Assembly: GCA_032622095.1 (NCBI GenBank)
Contig: CP136063.1
Location: 74,441,980-74,505,979 of the forward strand
Length of the DNA: 64,000 bases
Reading direction: 5' to 3'
From: Siphonodentalium dalli
Taxonomy: Eukaryota > Mollusca > Scaphopoda > Gadilida > Siphonodentaliidae
Of the stretch, positions 49,530-61,114 are shown one piece after another (the first letter of the stretch is position 1; every line of letters starts with the position of its first letter). The translations under genes were made by a program, and so were the position numbers. The notes beneath the pieces are model-generated. The model was not told the DNA's origin. It did no database searches and saw nothing but the letters and a program-made list of their open reading frames with translations.

Positions 49530-50300
49530 AGGACCAAAATACTCAGCAGATTCTTCGTTATCAAGGACCATGATCATGACTGGTGCAAAAATTGGCGGAC
49601 AGCGACAATATTTTAAATTGATGGGTGCCCCTAACCAGTAAGCTCAAATTCCGAATATTAATGATTTGTTTAATTGATTACTTCAAATATCACGAACACG
49701 GCCGATTCGTATCTTATCATGTTGAAACAGACAACACCGACATCAGCAAACATACATCATGACTAAGGAAGCCTTACAGGCCAACAAAGTAATCAATTGT
49801 TTCGGCATATTATATCATTGACATCGACAACATAACTGTAGTCAGACAAACAAGTAATCAAGATAGCTGTCACATGACCGAGATATTGGTTCAAGTAAAT
49901 GGTGTGCACGAATTTCGTGATCTCCATTGTTTTCGGATATGTGCACAATGAGGCGACCATGATGGGCGAGTCCATTGTCGCTGAGGTTATATATATCTTT
50001 ATTGCCTCCAATGGTGGAGATTGATTGCTGTACAATATTTACATAATATAGTTCCAATACATAAATGCATAATAGTGTATACAATAATACATAAGTACTG
50101 CCAATAACGTTTACCATATATCTCACAACCGAGTGGGCGCAACAATAATCAATTGGATGTTTCGGATAGAAGAAACAAAGAAAGAAAATAAAATACACGA
50201 AACAATACACAAAGTCTAGAGACAAACATGCACATCGTATGCTTTAAGCGACACGCAGGAGGATTGCACATAATCACATGGAGGAGGCTGGTGACCACTT
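49530..50300. other. Intergenic, no gene recognised
   Basis: Open frames on the - strand up to 127 codons (49842-50225) have low-complexity hydrophobic composition and no recognised domain. Confidence 0.4.
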
Positions 50301-50317
50301 GTGTGTGAGCTATGATG

Positions 50318-50330
50318 CCTATATAGTATA
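50318..50330 (+). promoter_or_regulatory. Possible TATA box (CTATATAGTA)
   Basis: TATATAG lies about 90 bp upstream of the ATG at 50414. A start of transcription about 30 bp downstream would give a ~60-bp 5' UTR. Inferred from position only; TATA-like words are common in AT-rich DNA. Confidence 0.25.
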
Positions 50331-50413
50331 TATAGATGTGATATCATCTTCATTGAAGAAGACCTAAGTTCATAAGTTTGGAAGACTTGAGAAGAAAGGC
50401 TGCCGTCAAGAGA

Positions 50414-50479
50414 ATGACTTCATCCCACACACCAAGGAACTCGCCTGGAACGATAATCGATACTCCGCCTAGGATTATT
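50414..50479 (+). CDS. Candidate first coding exon (22 codons), protein unknown
   Basis: ATG at 50414 in the context AGAATGA opens MTSSHTPRNSPGTIIDTPPR then II. A consensus donor GTGAGT follows at 50480 in phase 0. Upstream is a TATA-like box (50318-50330). The peptide is Ser/Pro/Thr-rich and unrecognised, and no second exon was found. Confidence 0.3.
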
Positions 50480-51057
50480 GTGAGTACTTTTTTACTTTCT
50501 CCCTTCTGTTCAGTATCTATATCCCCTAATTTGTACAATTAGAAATGTAGAATAATCTTGCTCAAAGTAGTAATTTTCACGAATATAAGTCCAAATTTAC
50601 AAGACACACCGTCATTCTTATATATCAATTAAATTAAATACACTCCCGAAAGCGAAATAATTTGTATTGGTTTATCGCCGTTTGTTGCGTCCCGAATCGA
50701 GATGTAAATATTTACAATTGCGCCTTGTTCAGGCAATGTTTTCTATGGATGGTGTGGTCGATTTCATTGAGATTTTTGGCAATGTTATTAGAATTCTACA
50801 TTCCTCCAGTTGGCATAGCGCCTGAGTACTAATTTACCAGTTTCATTCACCCTAACATGTCCATAATACCGGTATGTCTTTAAATATATCCTTTGAAATT
50901 ACTAGATGAATGGATCTCGTAGATGGGGATTCACATTTCAAATAGAGGCAGAGACAAGAAATTTATCTCTCCACCACCCATCCTATTCCTAACTATCTAT
51001 GCTTTTGATACTGGTATAATAATATATAGCTGCCTCATGATTTCTAAACTGCCTGGG

Positions 51058-51070
51058 TGGGGGGGGGGGG
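51058..51070 (+). repeat. Poly-G tract (12 G)
   Basis: Uninterrupted G run preceded by GGGT, with potential to form a G-quadruplex. Confidence 0.9.
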
Positions 51071-51598
51071 CAATGTGGAGTGAGTGTAAGGGGTGGAGTT
51101 TTGACCCACTACTTTGATCAATTTTGCAACAGTGGAAAATTGCATGCCTGCTGATACAACATTAGTTGTAGATAAGATTGTCACACCAAATATAGGTTAG
51201 GATTATTCTCATAAGTTGATTTGATTTTCCAACCAGTATGTTTTTAAATAAACAGTTCATATGTTTCTACTTCAGGTTAAACTGTTGCAACGAAATGACC
51301 ACAAATGTTTACTTTGAGGGATGTCAGGTTGGAAATTTTCAAAAGTACCAATTGTAAACTTCAACCTAAGAGGGATGTGCAAAAGGAATTTTGTGAACTT
51401 AGTACTGTGGTCTGGTTATCTTGTTTGAAAAGGGTAAGGGTAAGGGGTTGGAGATTTGTCAGTGGTGTGCAATTGGAAATTTCAAGGTAAAGAAACCAGC
51501 TCATCTAGGAAACTTATATTTAAGTGATGTGAAACACTATGGTAGGGTGATCAAATAGAAATGGAGCATAATCTTGCTCAAAGTACAGTTATTCCCTA

Positions 51599-51739
51599 AG
51601 TAATCGACTCCTTAAACACAGCAGAATTATGGGTAACTTTTCCTCACGAGAGCTTTCTGATGAATGGCAACAAGCCATTTTCCCGACTAAATCCTGAAAA
51701 GTTACCCATAATTCTGCTGCGTTTAAGAAGTTGATTACT
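51599..51739. mobile_element. 141-bp foldback MITE flanked by TA
   Basis: AGTAATCGACTCCTTAAAC and CAGCAGAATTATGGGTAACT at the left are mirrored at the right end. TA dinucleotides at 51597-51598 and 51740-51741 fit a Tc1/mariner-type target duplication. Confidence 0.8.
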
Positions 51740-51770
51740 TATGTCATTACTGTACAATGTAGTTATTTTT

Positions 51771-51890
51771 AATGTTGATCTATCTGTAAATGTGCCTGGT
51801 GCAACAATATGTAGAACCTGTTTGAGACAGCTGAACAATGCTTACATCTTCATGGAAAGAGTGAAACGTTTGTTAAAACATGAACGATAA
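51771..51890 (+). pseudogene. ZAD-like zinc-module fragment, copy 1
   Basis: The frame reads NVDLSVNVPGATICRTCLRQ, then LNNAYIFMERVKRLLKHER and a stop. ICxxCLxxLxxAYxFxxR is the second half of a ZAD-type Cys module (CxxC, then an A-x-F helix). The first CxxC pair is missing, so this is a fragment or a single exon. It lies 30 bp from the 51599-51739 MITE. A second copy is at 55758-55943. Confidence 0.45.
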
Positions 51891-52080
51891 CAAGACAATG
51901 TCAATCTACTCCATCTGGATCAGCTTCGCAATTAATGCCTACTACTACTAGTAGTACCAGTACTCAATCAATAAACCAAAAAGGCAGAAGGTCATGGAAG
52001 CTCTGATCAAGACCGTGAAGAAGTTGAAAGTTGGCAGTAGCATATCATATGTAAAGCACCTGCAGAGAGGAGACTCGTTA

Positions 52081-52125
52081 GAGATTCATAGCATGATCTA
52101 GACCCTCCTGTATCTGGTGGTGACT
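52081..52125 (+). repeat. Short dispersed repeat (ATTCATGGCATGATC type)
   Basis: GAGATTCATAGCATGATCTA then GACCCTCCTGTATCTGG. It recurs at 53692-53732 and, reversed, at about 53103-53140; a partial match is at 23902-23920. Confidence 0.7.
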
Positions 52126-52149
52126 CGGCCCCCCCCCCACCGCACAGGC

Positions 52150-52910
52150 TCCTATTATATGAAGTGGTTTCATAATTATATTAGGTGGTTACGCCATTAT
52201 ATGAGGTCGTGTCTTCATTATATTACTAGTAAGTGGTTACGCCATTATACAAAGTGGTCTTGCAATTACATGGAGTTGATTTGTTGTCATATGAGGTTGT
52301 GTCTCTAATATATGAGTTGGTTCTGCCTTTATATGGAGTCGTATTGTCATTATATTGAGTGGTTTTGCAATTATACGAGGTGGAGTAGTTATTATACGAA
52401 ATAAAAGGTCAGCCGACCACAGTGTCCCCCGAAAACATGGCAAGTCGATGCCACTTTGATAAAAAAAATTATCAAAAGCCGAAAAGGGTTAATAACCCAG
52501 CACAAAATAGAATTTTTCCGTCATCTCTATATATATGTTGCACATCTCTAATATGTGGGTAACAATACTCTGAAGTTTCAAATATCTACGATCAAAACTG
52601 TAGAAGGGGTTGATTACACCATGAAGGTACCCTTAATGTCGAAAAGGGTTAATAACTCCATAAAAAAAAAAATTCCGTCATCCATATACATGTTGCACAT
52701 CTTCAATATATGAGCAACAATATTCTGAAGTTTCAAATCTCTGGGATGAAATCTGTAGGAGGAGATGATTACACCATGAAGGTACTCAGAAGTGTGACGG
52801 GACGAACGGAACCCGTTTCTACAGTCCCCCGAAAATTAATTTTTCGGGGAACAGTTGTATTATAAGAGGTTGTGTCTCCATTATATGAAGTGGATTCGTC
52901 ATTAAAATAA
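52150..52910 (+). repeat. 21-bp tandem repeat, interrupted by an inserted element
   Basis: About 11 diverged units of the type CATTATATGAGGTGGTTTTGC at 52150-52396, resuming at 52859-52905 after an insertion. The period of 21 gives a 7-residue repeating peptide in one frame, which is a by-product. Confidence 0.75.
52418..52858. mobile_element. Element inserted into the 21-bp array, internally modular
   Basis: The ends ACAGTGTCCCCCGAAAA and TTTTTCGGGGAACAGTTGT are inverted repeats. The right end is itself a hairpin (ACAGTCCCCCGAAAA...TTTTCGGGGAACAGT). Inside are two ~157-bp modules with CGAAAAGGGTTAATAAC, TTCCGTCATC, CATGTTGCACATCT and GATTACACCATGAAGGTAC. The 21-bp satellite is seen on both sides. 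Confidence 0.7.
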
Positions 52911-53202
52911 AAGCACATATGTGCTTGGGTATCTTCTCATATTCTACAGGATAGAAAGACATGCATGATTGTATTCACCTTCCAATTGCTCAAAAATGGG
53001 GGTGGGCTTATCTAAGAGGACGACCCCATGATTTATTTAGGGTAAAAAACCTAGACCGGGCTTATCTTCAAGGATGGACTTACTGGCGGGTGTATACATT
53101 GGGCATATCTGGACCCTCCTTAAATCATGCCATGAATCTCTACTCCTTCACCCACAGTGAATTACATTATTAAAGAAGCAAAACTGATTTAACACTCCTA
53201 TA

Positions 53203-53570
53203 TTACTATTTCTTTGGCTTTGGGGGGTAAAAAATATTTGATTCGAGTCTAGGAACCCATGCACCCATCAAAGCTCAGAGTGAGCAGATATAGATTTTGA
53301 AGTTTGTGCAATTATTTGTGGCCCAGAAAAATGTCGAACGGACGGTCTCAAACAACATTGCGGATGAAGATGGATAACTCTAAAACAACCAAATATTGTG
53401 ATACTCAAGTGATAATACAACTATATTTTGTTGAACAAACTGTTAAAAAATTGACAGTGGTTACCGTTAGCACTAATTTGTTGCAATTAGTAACTAAAGC
53501 AATAGTTGGAGAAATGTTGTTGAATCTTAATATGGGGACCATTTGATCAGATAGAGTACCTTTAAGGAAC
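53203..53570 (+). repeat. Relative of the 29018-29396 element and its right flank
   Basis: ATTACTATTTCTTTGGCTTT, then AAATATTTGATTCGAGTC, CCCATCAAAGCTCAGAG and GGCCCAGAA match the arm at 29.0 kb. At 53520 onward GAATCTTAATATGGGGACC matches 29430-29455, outside the hairpin, so a larger unit was copied. Confidence 0.6.
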
Positions 53571-54413
53571 AGATAATAACTAAGAAATATATTCTCGCGT
53601 TATTTTTAAAACTTTATAATGTTCCTTCATTTGTCAAAACATCAAAAAGTTCCAAGGTTTTATACTGGTGGATTATGATCTCTACTGGCATTCAGAGATT
53701 CATGGCATGATCCAGACCCTCCTGTATCTGGAGGTGCAGCTATATGACTCAGGTTTTTCCAGGCTCCTGTCGGGGGTGAGAGCTTATGAGTACTTCAGAC
53801 ATTGTCAATTTGTGGTTGCTGGATTGTGCGAAAATGTTTTAATTGTTGGCAGTATATATTAATGTTAACATTGAAGTTTTTCCCCCCCAGCAAATATAGT
53901 GCTTGTCAGTTTGACTCAATGGAATAAGCACAGAATTGCTCCTGATTTTTTTTTTTACATTTATGTCATCTTTATGTTACTACACTATATATTTTCTCAT
54001 TGTTAACTTGGTACATTTTGAAATGTATTTACCTCCAAAAATAAAATTTCCAACAAACCTGTTTCTCTTGTCTGTAAAATCCTGTAGCTAATAAATCATC
54101 TGTTCTGTCCATTCTTCAAAATTGACACATTCAGAAAATTTACTGATTGACATGATCTTCATACAAAGTATAAAATTATCTTCATCAATCGGCATTCAAA
54201 TCCTTGTGCAGTATATTATAAAGGCATCACTTAGAAATTTTTAATACTTTGAAATTTCATTACCCACATTAATTTAGGTATATGCGCATTTATATATAAG
54301 TTGATAACCATATATCAACCACATTAACATCTTTCTGGTAAGTCAGTTCAATTAAGGTTGTGAAATGAATTCAATGTGGGCAGTTACATTAACCCTTTAC
54401 AAAATTAGTTCAC

Positions 54414-54880
54414 TTAGGAAATGCTCAGATAAAAAGTTTCAACAAATGCTGAACTTATAATCTGAACATTTTCCAGCCTTGAATAGGAATCCTTCCACAC
54501 TTGTATATCTTTTTCATACTTCTTTGCGGGGGAGGCATTTTCTGCATCACAAGGGTGCATTTGTGAATATATATCTATACAATGTGACACCATTTCTGAT
54601 TTGGAAGTCAACATAAAGGAGTGCACTATATTTGACAATGTTACTTCAGAAGTTTGTAACCACAGTTTTTATGGATCAACATCACAAGATTCAGTACTTG
54701 AAATTAGCTTTGGAAATAAGAAATGCTGAGGCAACTTTTGGAATCTTGACAGTTCGTAGAATTTAAATTTGCCATGGGACATTTCTCCTAATTGATAGCA
54801 CTGCTGACAATAAAATGTATGCCTATTATACTGATACCATGGTTCAACAAAGATCTCAATTTCTACTGATTTATTAACTT
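54414..54880 (-). pseudogene. Decayed coding segment, protein unknown
   Basis: On the - strand one frame reads for about 150 codons with coding-like composition, broken by a single TAA near 54676. The upstream part includes RHTFYCQQCYQLGEMSHGKF and YELSRFQKLPQHFLFPKL. The downstream part includes LSNIVHSFMLTSKSEMVSHC and NASPAKKYEKDIQVWKDSYS. A further open piece in another frame (54883-55040, containing YTCGKLANISEYISEFRLLY) would join only through a frame change. No family recognised. Confidence 0.35.
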
Positions 54881-55039
54881 ACTATCTTTCACCCCACTCA
54901 ATTTGGCATGCATCTGTGATTGTAGTGCACAAGTTGCCATCCACGCAAGTGTATATGTGGGGATATTGTCATATAGGAGGCGAAATTCACTGATATATTC
55001 TGATATATTAGCTAATTTTCCACAAGTGTAATTCTTAGC

Positions 55040-55480
55040 CATAATTCTATTATGCTTAAACGTAATTTCTATTCTGCTTAAAGGCATGGATGGCATTTGC
55101 AGTTGTACATGTATTGCTGTTAAAATAGTCACTTCCTTTAAAACCGCTATAAACACAAAGAATATTAAAATTATAGACAGATTTTGTTTTTATGCCAATC
55201 ATAAATATAGCGCGAATAGTATGTTATTGTCAAGTTTGTACCCCTTTTTCAGATAAATAATACCCCCCAAAAATGTTCGAGTCTGCTTTTGTTTACATAA
55301 CAAAGCGTACAATAATGACAACATACTATTTGCACGATATTTGATTGGTGTAAGACTAAAATATGTCTAATATTGAATATTCTTTCTGTTTATGGCAGTT
55401 TTTATGCGGTATATTTTAACAGTATACCCACTCGAAGGCTTTCCATGCCTTTCTATAATTTCTATTATGCATAACCATAT
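55040..55480. mobile_element. Foldback element with ~130-bp inverted arms
   Basis: The left arm (about 55117-55240) and right arm (about 55300-55426) pair with moderate mismatch. Blocks: GTTAAAATA, AAACAGAAAGAATATT-type, CCAATCATAAATAT-type, AATAGTATGTT and GTTTACATAACAAAGCGTAC. The similarity extends outward through AAAGGCATGG to about 55040 and 55480. Single-arm relatives are at 39613-39780 and 41724-41895. Confidence 0.7.
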
Positions 55481-55750
55481 AATTCATTTTGAATTCTTCT
55501 TAAGCATAATTGAATTACATTTAAAGTAGTTCTGACAATTCCCCTCTGGTCAAAATGAGGTAAAATATGTCATAAAAATAACTCTTTTCAAAGGCATATA
55601 AGTTGGCCCAGAGTGATAATATTTTGAATCTTGGGGAGGGGAGGGGGTATTGTCAGTCCCACTGTAACACACACATTTTCCCTGAAAACCGTCCAATGAA
55701 AAATACTTTTTGCATGTATATATGTTTATTGATTGCATATTCCAACATGT

Positions 55751-56000
55751 TTATTTTAATGTTGATCTATCTGTAAATGTCCCTGGTGCAAAAATATGTA
55801 GAACCTGTTTGAGACAGCTGAACAGTGCTTGCATCTTCATGGAGAGAGTGAATCAATATCTACATACTAATACCATTACTCCAATCAATAAAGCGGAAGG
55901 TCGTGGAAGCTCTGATCAAGTCAGTGCAGAAGTTGAAAGTTAGCAGTAGCACATATTTTTGCACCAGACACATTTACAGATAGATCAACATTAAATAAAT
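55751..56000. repeat. 50-bp inverted repeat around ZAD-like copy 2
   Basis: TTAATGTTGATCTATCTGTA at 55755 and its complement (TACAGATAGATCAACATTAA) at 55975, with GGTGCAAAAATATGT and complement as inner ends. The sister locus at 51.7 kb lacks the right arm. Confidence 0.85.
55758..55943 (+). pseudogene. ZAD-like zinc-module fragment, copy 2
   Basis: NVDLSVNVPGAKICRTCLRQ then LNSACIFMERVNQYLHT matches copy 1 at 51771-51890. The downstream bases (GGTCGTGGAAGCTCTGATCA, GAAGTTGAAAGTTAGCAGTA) also match the corresponding sequence near 52000. Bases 55751-55799 are repeated in inverted orientation at 55951-56000, placing the start of this frame in one arm of a 250-bp foldback. Confidence 0.45.
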
Positions 56001-56489
56001 AACAATTTTTTCTTCGCTAGATTTTGTCCCAATCAAACCGTTATACAAAGAAGTTGTCACCTCACAACATGCAAATCATCCATGGTACATGATGTACTAT
56101 CTAACACGAACTAATACATCACATTTTAATAGATGTCGATGCCTAAACAAAGAGAAAACAATGGAAGTAATTCTCTAAAAATCCTATCCAAAAGTGCACC
56201 TTCTAAAACGAACGGTCAAGTATACGGAAATACCCAATATATAAATAACTTAAGTAGTCCGTAACCAATCATGGCGTTGTATTAAAGCCGAGTCTGAAAC
56301 GGTGACGGAATCTGACGAGGTTTGCCGAATGACTGGGTACCTAATAATCGAATCGAATCAGGGGGAGGTTTTCACATCGAATCGAATCACCATAGTCAAA
56401 AGAACAGCGACATTAACAATATATTTTTGTCACGGGATTATATAGAGCAATCTATCAATTCATCGTGGTCCAACACTATAATACGATGT

Positions 56490-56600
56490 ATGACAATTCA
56501 ATTCAATTCTTTATTCTCATCACCTTATAATAATGGTATGGAGAAAACACATTTACAATATGTACATTATATACAATAGCATGTGGACTTCCGGTGAACA
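56490..56600 (-). repeat. Possible non-LTR retroelement tail
   Basis: Read on the - strand it ends ATAAGGTGATGAGAATAAAG followed by AATTGAATTGAATTG. An AATAAA-containing end with short tandem AATTG units resembles the 3' end of non-LTR elements. No coding part is nearby. Confidence 0.35.
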
Positions 56601-57558
56601 ATTTTCATCACTATATATAAGTGCTATAACATCAAATACATTCAATATAAACAAACATGCATCCGCAGATGTGTATAAATAATTTAACATAATTATGTAT
56701 ATATATATTCTTGTATACTGCCACGAGTCTATATATATCATATGATCATGTACGTAAACGTAATTTGCGCCCGCTTGTTACTGTTCATGGGATTATCGGA
56801 TGAATTGTTATCTTTATAGAAGGATTTGATGATAAACCCTAAGGGTTGATACACACATGCATGTAATCTCTGTAATTACCGTGTATTTGGCGTTTTACAT
56901 GGATCATACAGACGATGTAATATGTGTCCACTGACAACCCAATCATTGCCTACGTGTTGAACGCTCTGATTTCTAGTTCCAATTAAGTCGGAATGTAGAT
57001 AAACCGTTATCTTGGACCGAGTCGCCAGGCCACTTAAAATAATTGTTCGTGGGATAACCCATATGGTAGACTTTCTATTTAAATAATTACCAGTCCTCTC
57101 TTATTTATACCAGTGGTGGATCAGGATTTTCCCGACGCATGCATGGGCTATATATGACCCCGAAAGCTACCAGGCGGGGGTGGCTAACTCTGAGCTGTTT
57201 AAGTAAAACATATCATATTGTACCTTATTCCGACCGATACATTCAACTAAGTCCCTTAGCGATTTGAAGCTTTCGAGACCCCACCCAAACAAGCATCATG
57301 GTTGAAAATGTTCTACATCAAGCCTGTATATATGCCATACGTATGGCTTCTGGTGGTCGTGTATTAATAAAATGCCAGATATCACACAGACTTGACTAAT
57401 TTCCGCATCCGTGAGAGAAGACATGTTTTGGACTGGCCTTAAATGTACTGATAGAAGACAATTTGACTTCGCTTAGCACTGCTCACTTGTCTGGCCTGTT
57501 AACAATGAACCGCTCGCGCGCATGCAGGTGATTAATGTTGTCAATTATTGGTGTGGCC

Positions 57559-57582
57559 ATGTAAAATACATGTATTTTACAT
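57559..57582. repeat. 24-bp perfect palindrome
   Basis: ATGTAAAATACA followed directly by its exact complement TGTATTTTACAT. Confidence 0.95.
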
Positions 57583-58536
57583 ACAGAAATTACATGCATG
57601 TGTGTATCCACCCTAATTATAACGGGACACAAGAAAATGATATATACAATGTATGTAAATAATCACATATAACGTAAATGTGGATATTTAGCCTGCCAGG
57701 TATAATACGAGTCTCAGCTGTCTGGCCACCGACGCAGTCCTGTCTGGAATTTTGCGCGCCGGTGTAGGTAGTGACGTCATGGTGTACGTCTTGATGTCAT
57801 GACGCCTTTACTGGTTTCCCAAGAAGCAATCTTAAAATGACTGCGATCTTTCATTCGGAACTTAAAATTTCCGTTTGTCGGCCTTGAACTTTGAGAATAT
57901 TTCATCAATTTTTTAGGCGGAAATAACGTTAGAAAATTGAAGATAATATGTAAACGGCCAGCAAGGTCGCTAGATTCCTCTTTCGGGGTAAATATTTTTA
58001 ATAATTTTATGAAATATGTAAACAAAACTTTTTCATGCAATTTAACTTTTTTGTTAACCAGAGCTTTTATTCAATTTACATTCACTTTTGAAAATATATT
58101 TGGCTTTAGGAGCATGATGTTCCTACATATGATGAAGTATAGCTAACAGTTGCTAGATCAAAGTTTTTTTTTTTTGCCCTGGAGTATTTTGTCCAATTAC
58201 ACATTTCGAGGTGGCATTAATCGATACAAAATGGCGACCGTTTGCCAACAATATAATTTTGGACTCCGCTGACCCTGGCTGACCCTTCAGTTATGAATAA
58301 ATTATCCTATTTTAGGTGATTTCAATTTATTTTTAGATTGGGTCGAAAAAGTCGATTAGTACTATATATCTCATATTCGCATACGTATACCCTGGTCGCT
58401 TCGCTTCTGCGGCTTCGCCGCGGGAGAGCGGGCGCTATTAACTTCAAATCATTTATCAATAAGTCCTTATGCTTGGGATCTTAATCAGTGATTTGATTAG
58501 CACAAACGAAAGTATCATAAAGAACCCTACTAATAT

Positions 58537-58576
58537 CAACAACAACAACAGCAACAACAACAGCAGCAACAACAAC
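58537..58576 (+). repeat. CAA/CAG microsatellite
   Basis: Thirteen consecutive CAA or CAG triplets. Confidence 0.95.
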
Positions 58577-58699
58577 TCTGAAATAAATCTAAGTTAACTT
58601 AAGTGCTTATTCACTGACTGTCAGAAATTTTGCGGTTTACTAACTTGATGAAATCGCATAATTTGCGGAGACCCTTCGGATTTTGTTCATTCATGAGTT

Positions 58700-60050
58700 C
58701 GCTCATCACTATTAGGCGAGCGGCAGAGACCCAGATTTTTTCGGATAAATGGGCCTATGGTACTTAAGGATAAATTTGGTGTCGTTGGAAACCTAAGGAT
58801 GTATGCTATTCGATGGGGCCTGCTGTGGAATCTGAAAGTGGTGCGGTTGCCATGGAAACGGTCTCTGAAAAAAGGTGTGCAACCCGTAGAAGGCACATAT
58901 GAATATATACGATATGGTCCATAGTTAGTATTTTTTTTAGTCTTGGTAGTCTTTAATCTCGGAATTCAAGGCATTATGGCCAAAAGGGTAACGGTTAACA
59001 CATGGTATGGTCATGTGACCTCCGGGTCCAATATACTGACAGTTTTGACCATTTTTGGGTCAAACCAGGTTTTTTTATCCAAAATTGGGTGATTTTTGGA
59101 ATCGCAGTATATCAGGCCACATATGTCTGCCACAGGGGCAATGCATATGTCGTTGTAATCGGGAGGATGTGTACTTTGAGTTCCAATCTGATTTAGAACC
59201 CAAAAGTTTGCGGTTGCCATGGAAACGGCTTGTACATGAAATATAAATAAAATCCAATGAAAAACACATCTGAATACATTTGAAACATACCTATATTGGG
59301 TGTTAGGAGTAAGACGTATATTTGGTGGCATTAGTCAAAGTAGTATCTGATAATTCGCCATGCCAAGGGGTGGGAAGACCACACATATACATCATTTCTA
59401 CCATTTACCACCAATTTTGGGGTAAAATATGGCGATTTTAGTGGAAAAAAGGTAGATTTTTGGATTCGCAGTATAACTTGGTATATATGCTATAAACATG
59501 GACAAGTTATATGTCATTGTAATCGGGAGGATGTGTACTTTATGTTCCAACCTGATTTGTAACCAAAACTGGTGTGGTTGCCATGGAAACGGTTTATACC
59601 GGAAATATATATTAATCACAAGAAAACCACTTCAGAGTACATTTGAAACATACATGTATTGGATTTTAGGAGTAAGGTGACATTTATTTTAATTTAGTCA
59701 AAGTAAAAAAGTAATTATCTGATAATTCACCATGTCAATGGGATGGGAAGGTCATACTGACACAATGATTGAACACATACATAATGTGCTACCATTTTCC
59801 ATCGCTTTTTATGTCAAATATGGCGATTTTAGTGAAAAAAGGTTGATTTTTGGAATTGGGATATAACTTGGACATGATACATTATTGGACACCGGGACGT
59901 TTTATATGACTTTGTTATCGGCTGGATGTATGCTTTATGTGCTAATATGAGTCGTATTGGACACCAAAGGTGGCATGGTTGTCATGGAAACGTGTCGCGT
60001 TTTCACTATACATTTGCAGATTTCAGGAAAAACTTGAGGACACATGTGAG
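58700..60050 (+). repeat. ~370-bp tandem repeat, each unit with an RFX X-box-like motif
   Basis: Three full units and a partial first unit. Unit features in order: GATAATTCGCCATG-like, ACCATTTTTGGGTCAAA-like or AAATATGGCGATTTTAGTG, GATTTTTGGAATCGCAGTAT, TGTCGTTGTAATCGGGAGGA, TGTGTACTTTATGTTCCAA, then GGTTGCCATGGAAACGG. The last motif lies at 58846, 59213, 59577 and 59978, so spacing is 367, 364 and 401 bp. The fourth copy is GTTGTCATGGAAAC. Open frames here are repeat by-products. Confidence 0.8.
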
Positions 60051-60054
60051 GCTG

Positions 60055-61110
60055 TAATAAATACATTTTAATAATGGTCAATGAGTATGAGTCTCTAATA
60101 CATAGCAATTGTAGTTTCGTATTTGCATAAAACAGTAATACAATTCGACGTATAAATAAATTGGTGAATGGGTCGACACGGGGATTTGGAAAAAAGTTTC
60201 CCATATATTCAGTCAATATATACTCTGCCTATTATAAATTAATATATATAAAAGTTATACAAACCCCTGTGTGTCGAAGTACCATACTCATGTATTATCA
60301 ATTTCGCGCACAATTTACGTTTGGAATTTATCGAACACCGTACATCATGCAATAAATTTAAATTCTAGTTGAAACAATTTATAAATGACTATTACTAATT
60401 TAATATACATTCGATGTGACAACTTATCTATATAAGGAAACAGTAATTGCGCCTAAGTTCACCTGGTCATGTGAATGATGATTGTGAAATTTTGTGAAGT
60501 TTTACAAGAGAACAAACAATACAAAACAAACAATAGCAATATCTAGAGCAGAGATATATACATTATTCCAAGACATAGACATAGACATAGCCATATAATA
60601 GACATATAATAAAAGCAAATGTTTGGCCAAGTATATCTAAATGATTCAAGTGACGCTGTAACATTAGTTTAAGTGTGGAAAATTCAATGAGTCTTCTGAT
60701 TATAATTGTTAGCATCAACTTTTTAGATGATACTTGTATTTATGTAATTATGAATGCATATCACAGTTAACACTTAATATACTTCTTACAAGTGATCGAA
60801 ATATGTTGATTCAATTTTATTTTGAAAACATAAAAAGGTGCTCACTGACAAAACATATACATTCCAAAACTACCTTACACAGTTTGAACCACATAGCACA
60901 TAGTACTATCTGAATTAGACGCATGTGGCTGAACTTATCGGTTATGTATCATACATAGTAGAAATTAAGTTATTATATCTCAAAAGCAAAGTTTTTGGCA
61001 TGTTTTGTCGTGACCCTTATGTACGTCCGGTAAAAGAGTCTCAAAATGAGATATAACAGTTTTAAATAGGAATTGAAATGTTCAAATCAGAAGTATGCAT
61101 TGTGTCCATT
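60055..61110. other. Intergenic, no gene recognised
   Basis: AT-rich; a short ACATAGACATAG repeat near 60572-60600 is the only structure seen. Confidence 0.4.
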
Positions 61111-61114
61111 TTAA

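Larger units (their letters stand above)
56001..58690. other. Intergenic, no gene established
   Basis: Holds a few ATCGAATCGAATC words (56347-56388) like the subterminal repeats of the hAT element, a 24-bp perfect palindrome at 57559-57582, a TGACGTCA (CRE-type) word at 57773-57780 and the CAA/CAG microsatellite at 58537. No coding segment supported. Confidence 0.4.

Noticed and set aside
59011-59331. 106-codon frame on the - strand
   Set aside because: Lies inside the ~370-bp tandem repeat and is not kept open in the neighbouring units.
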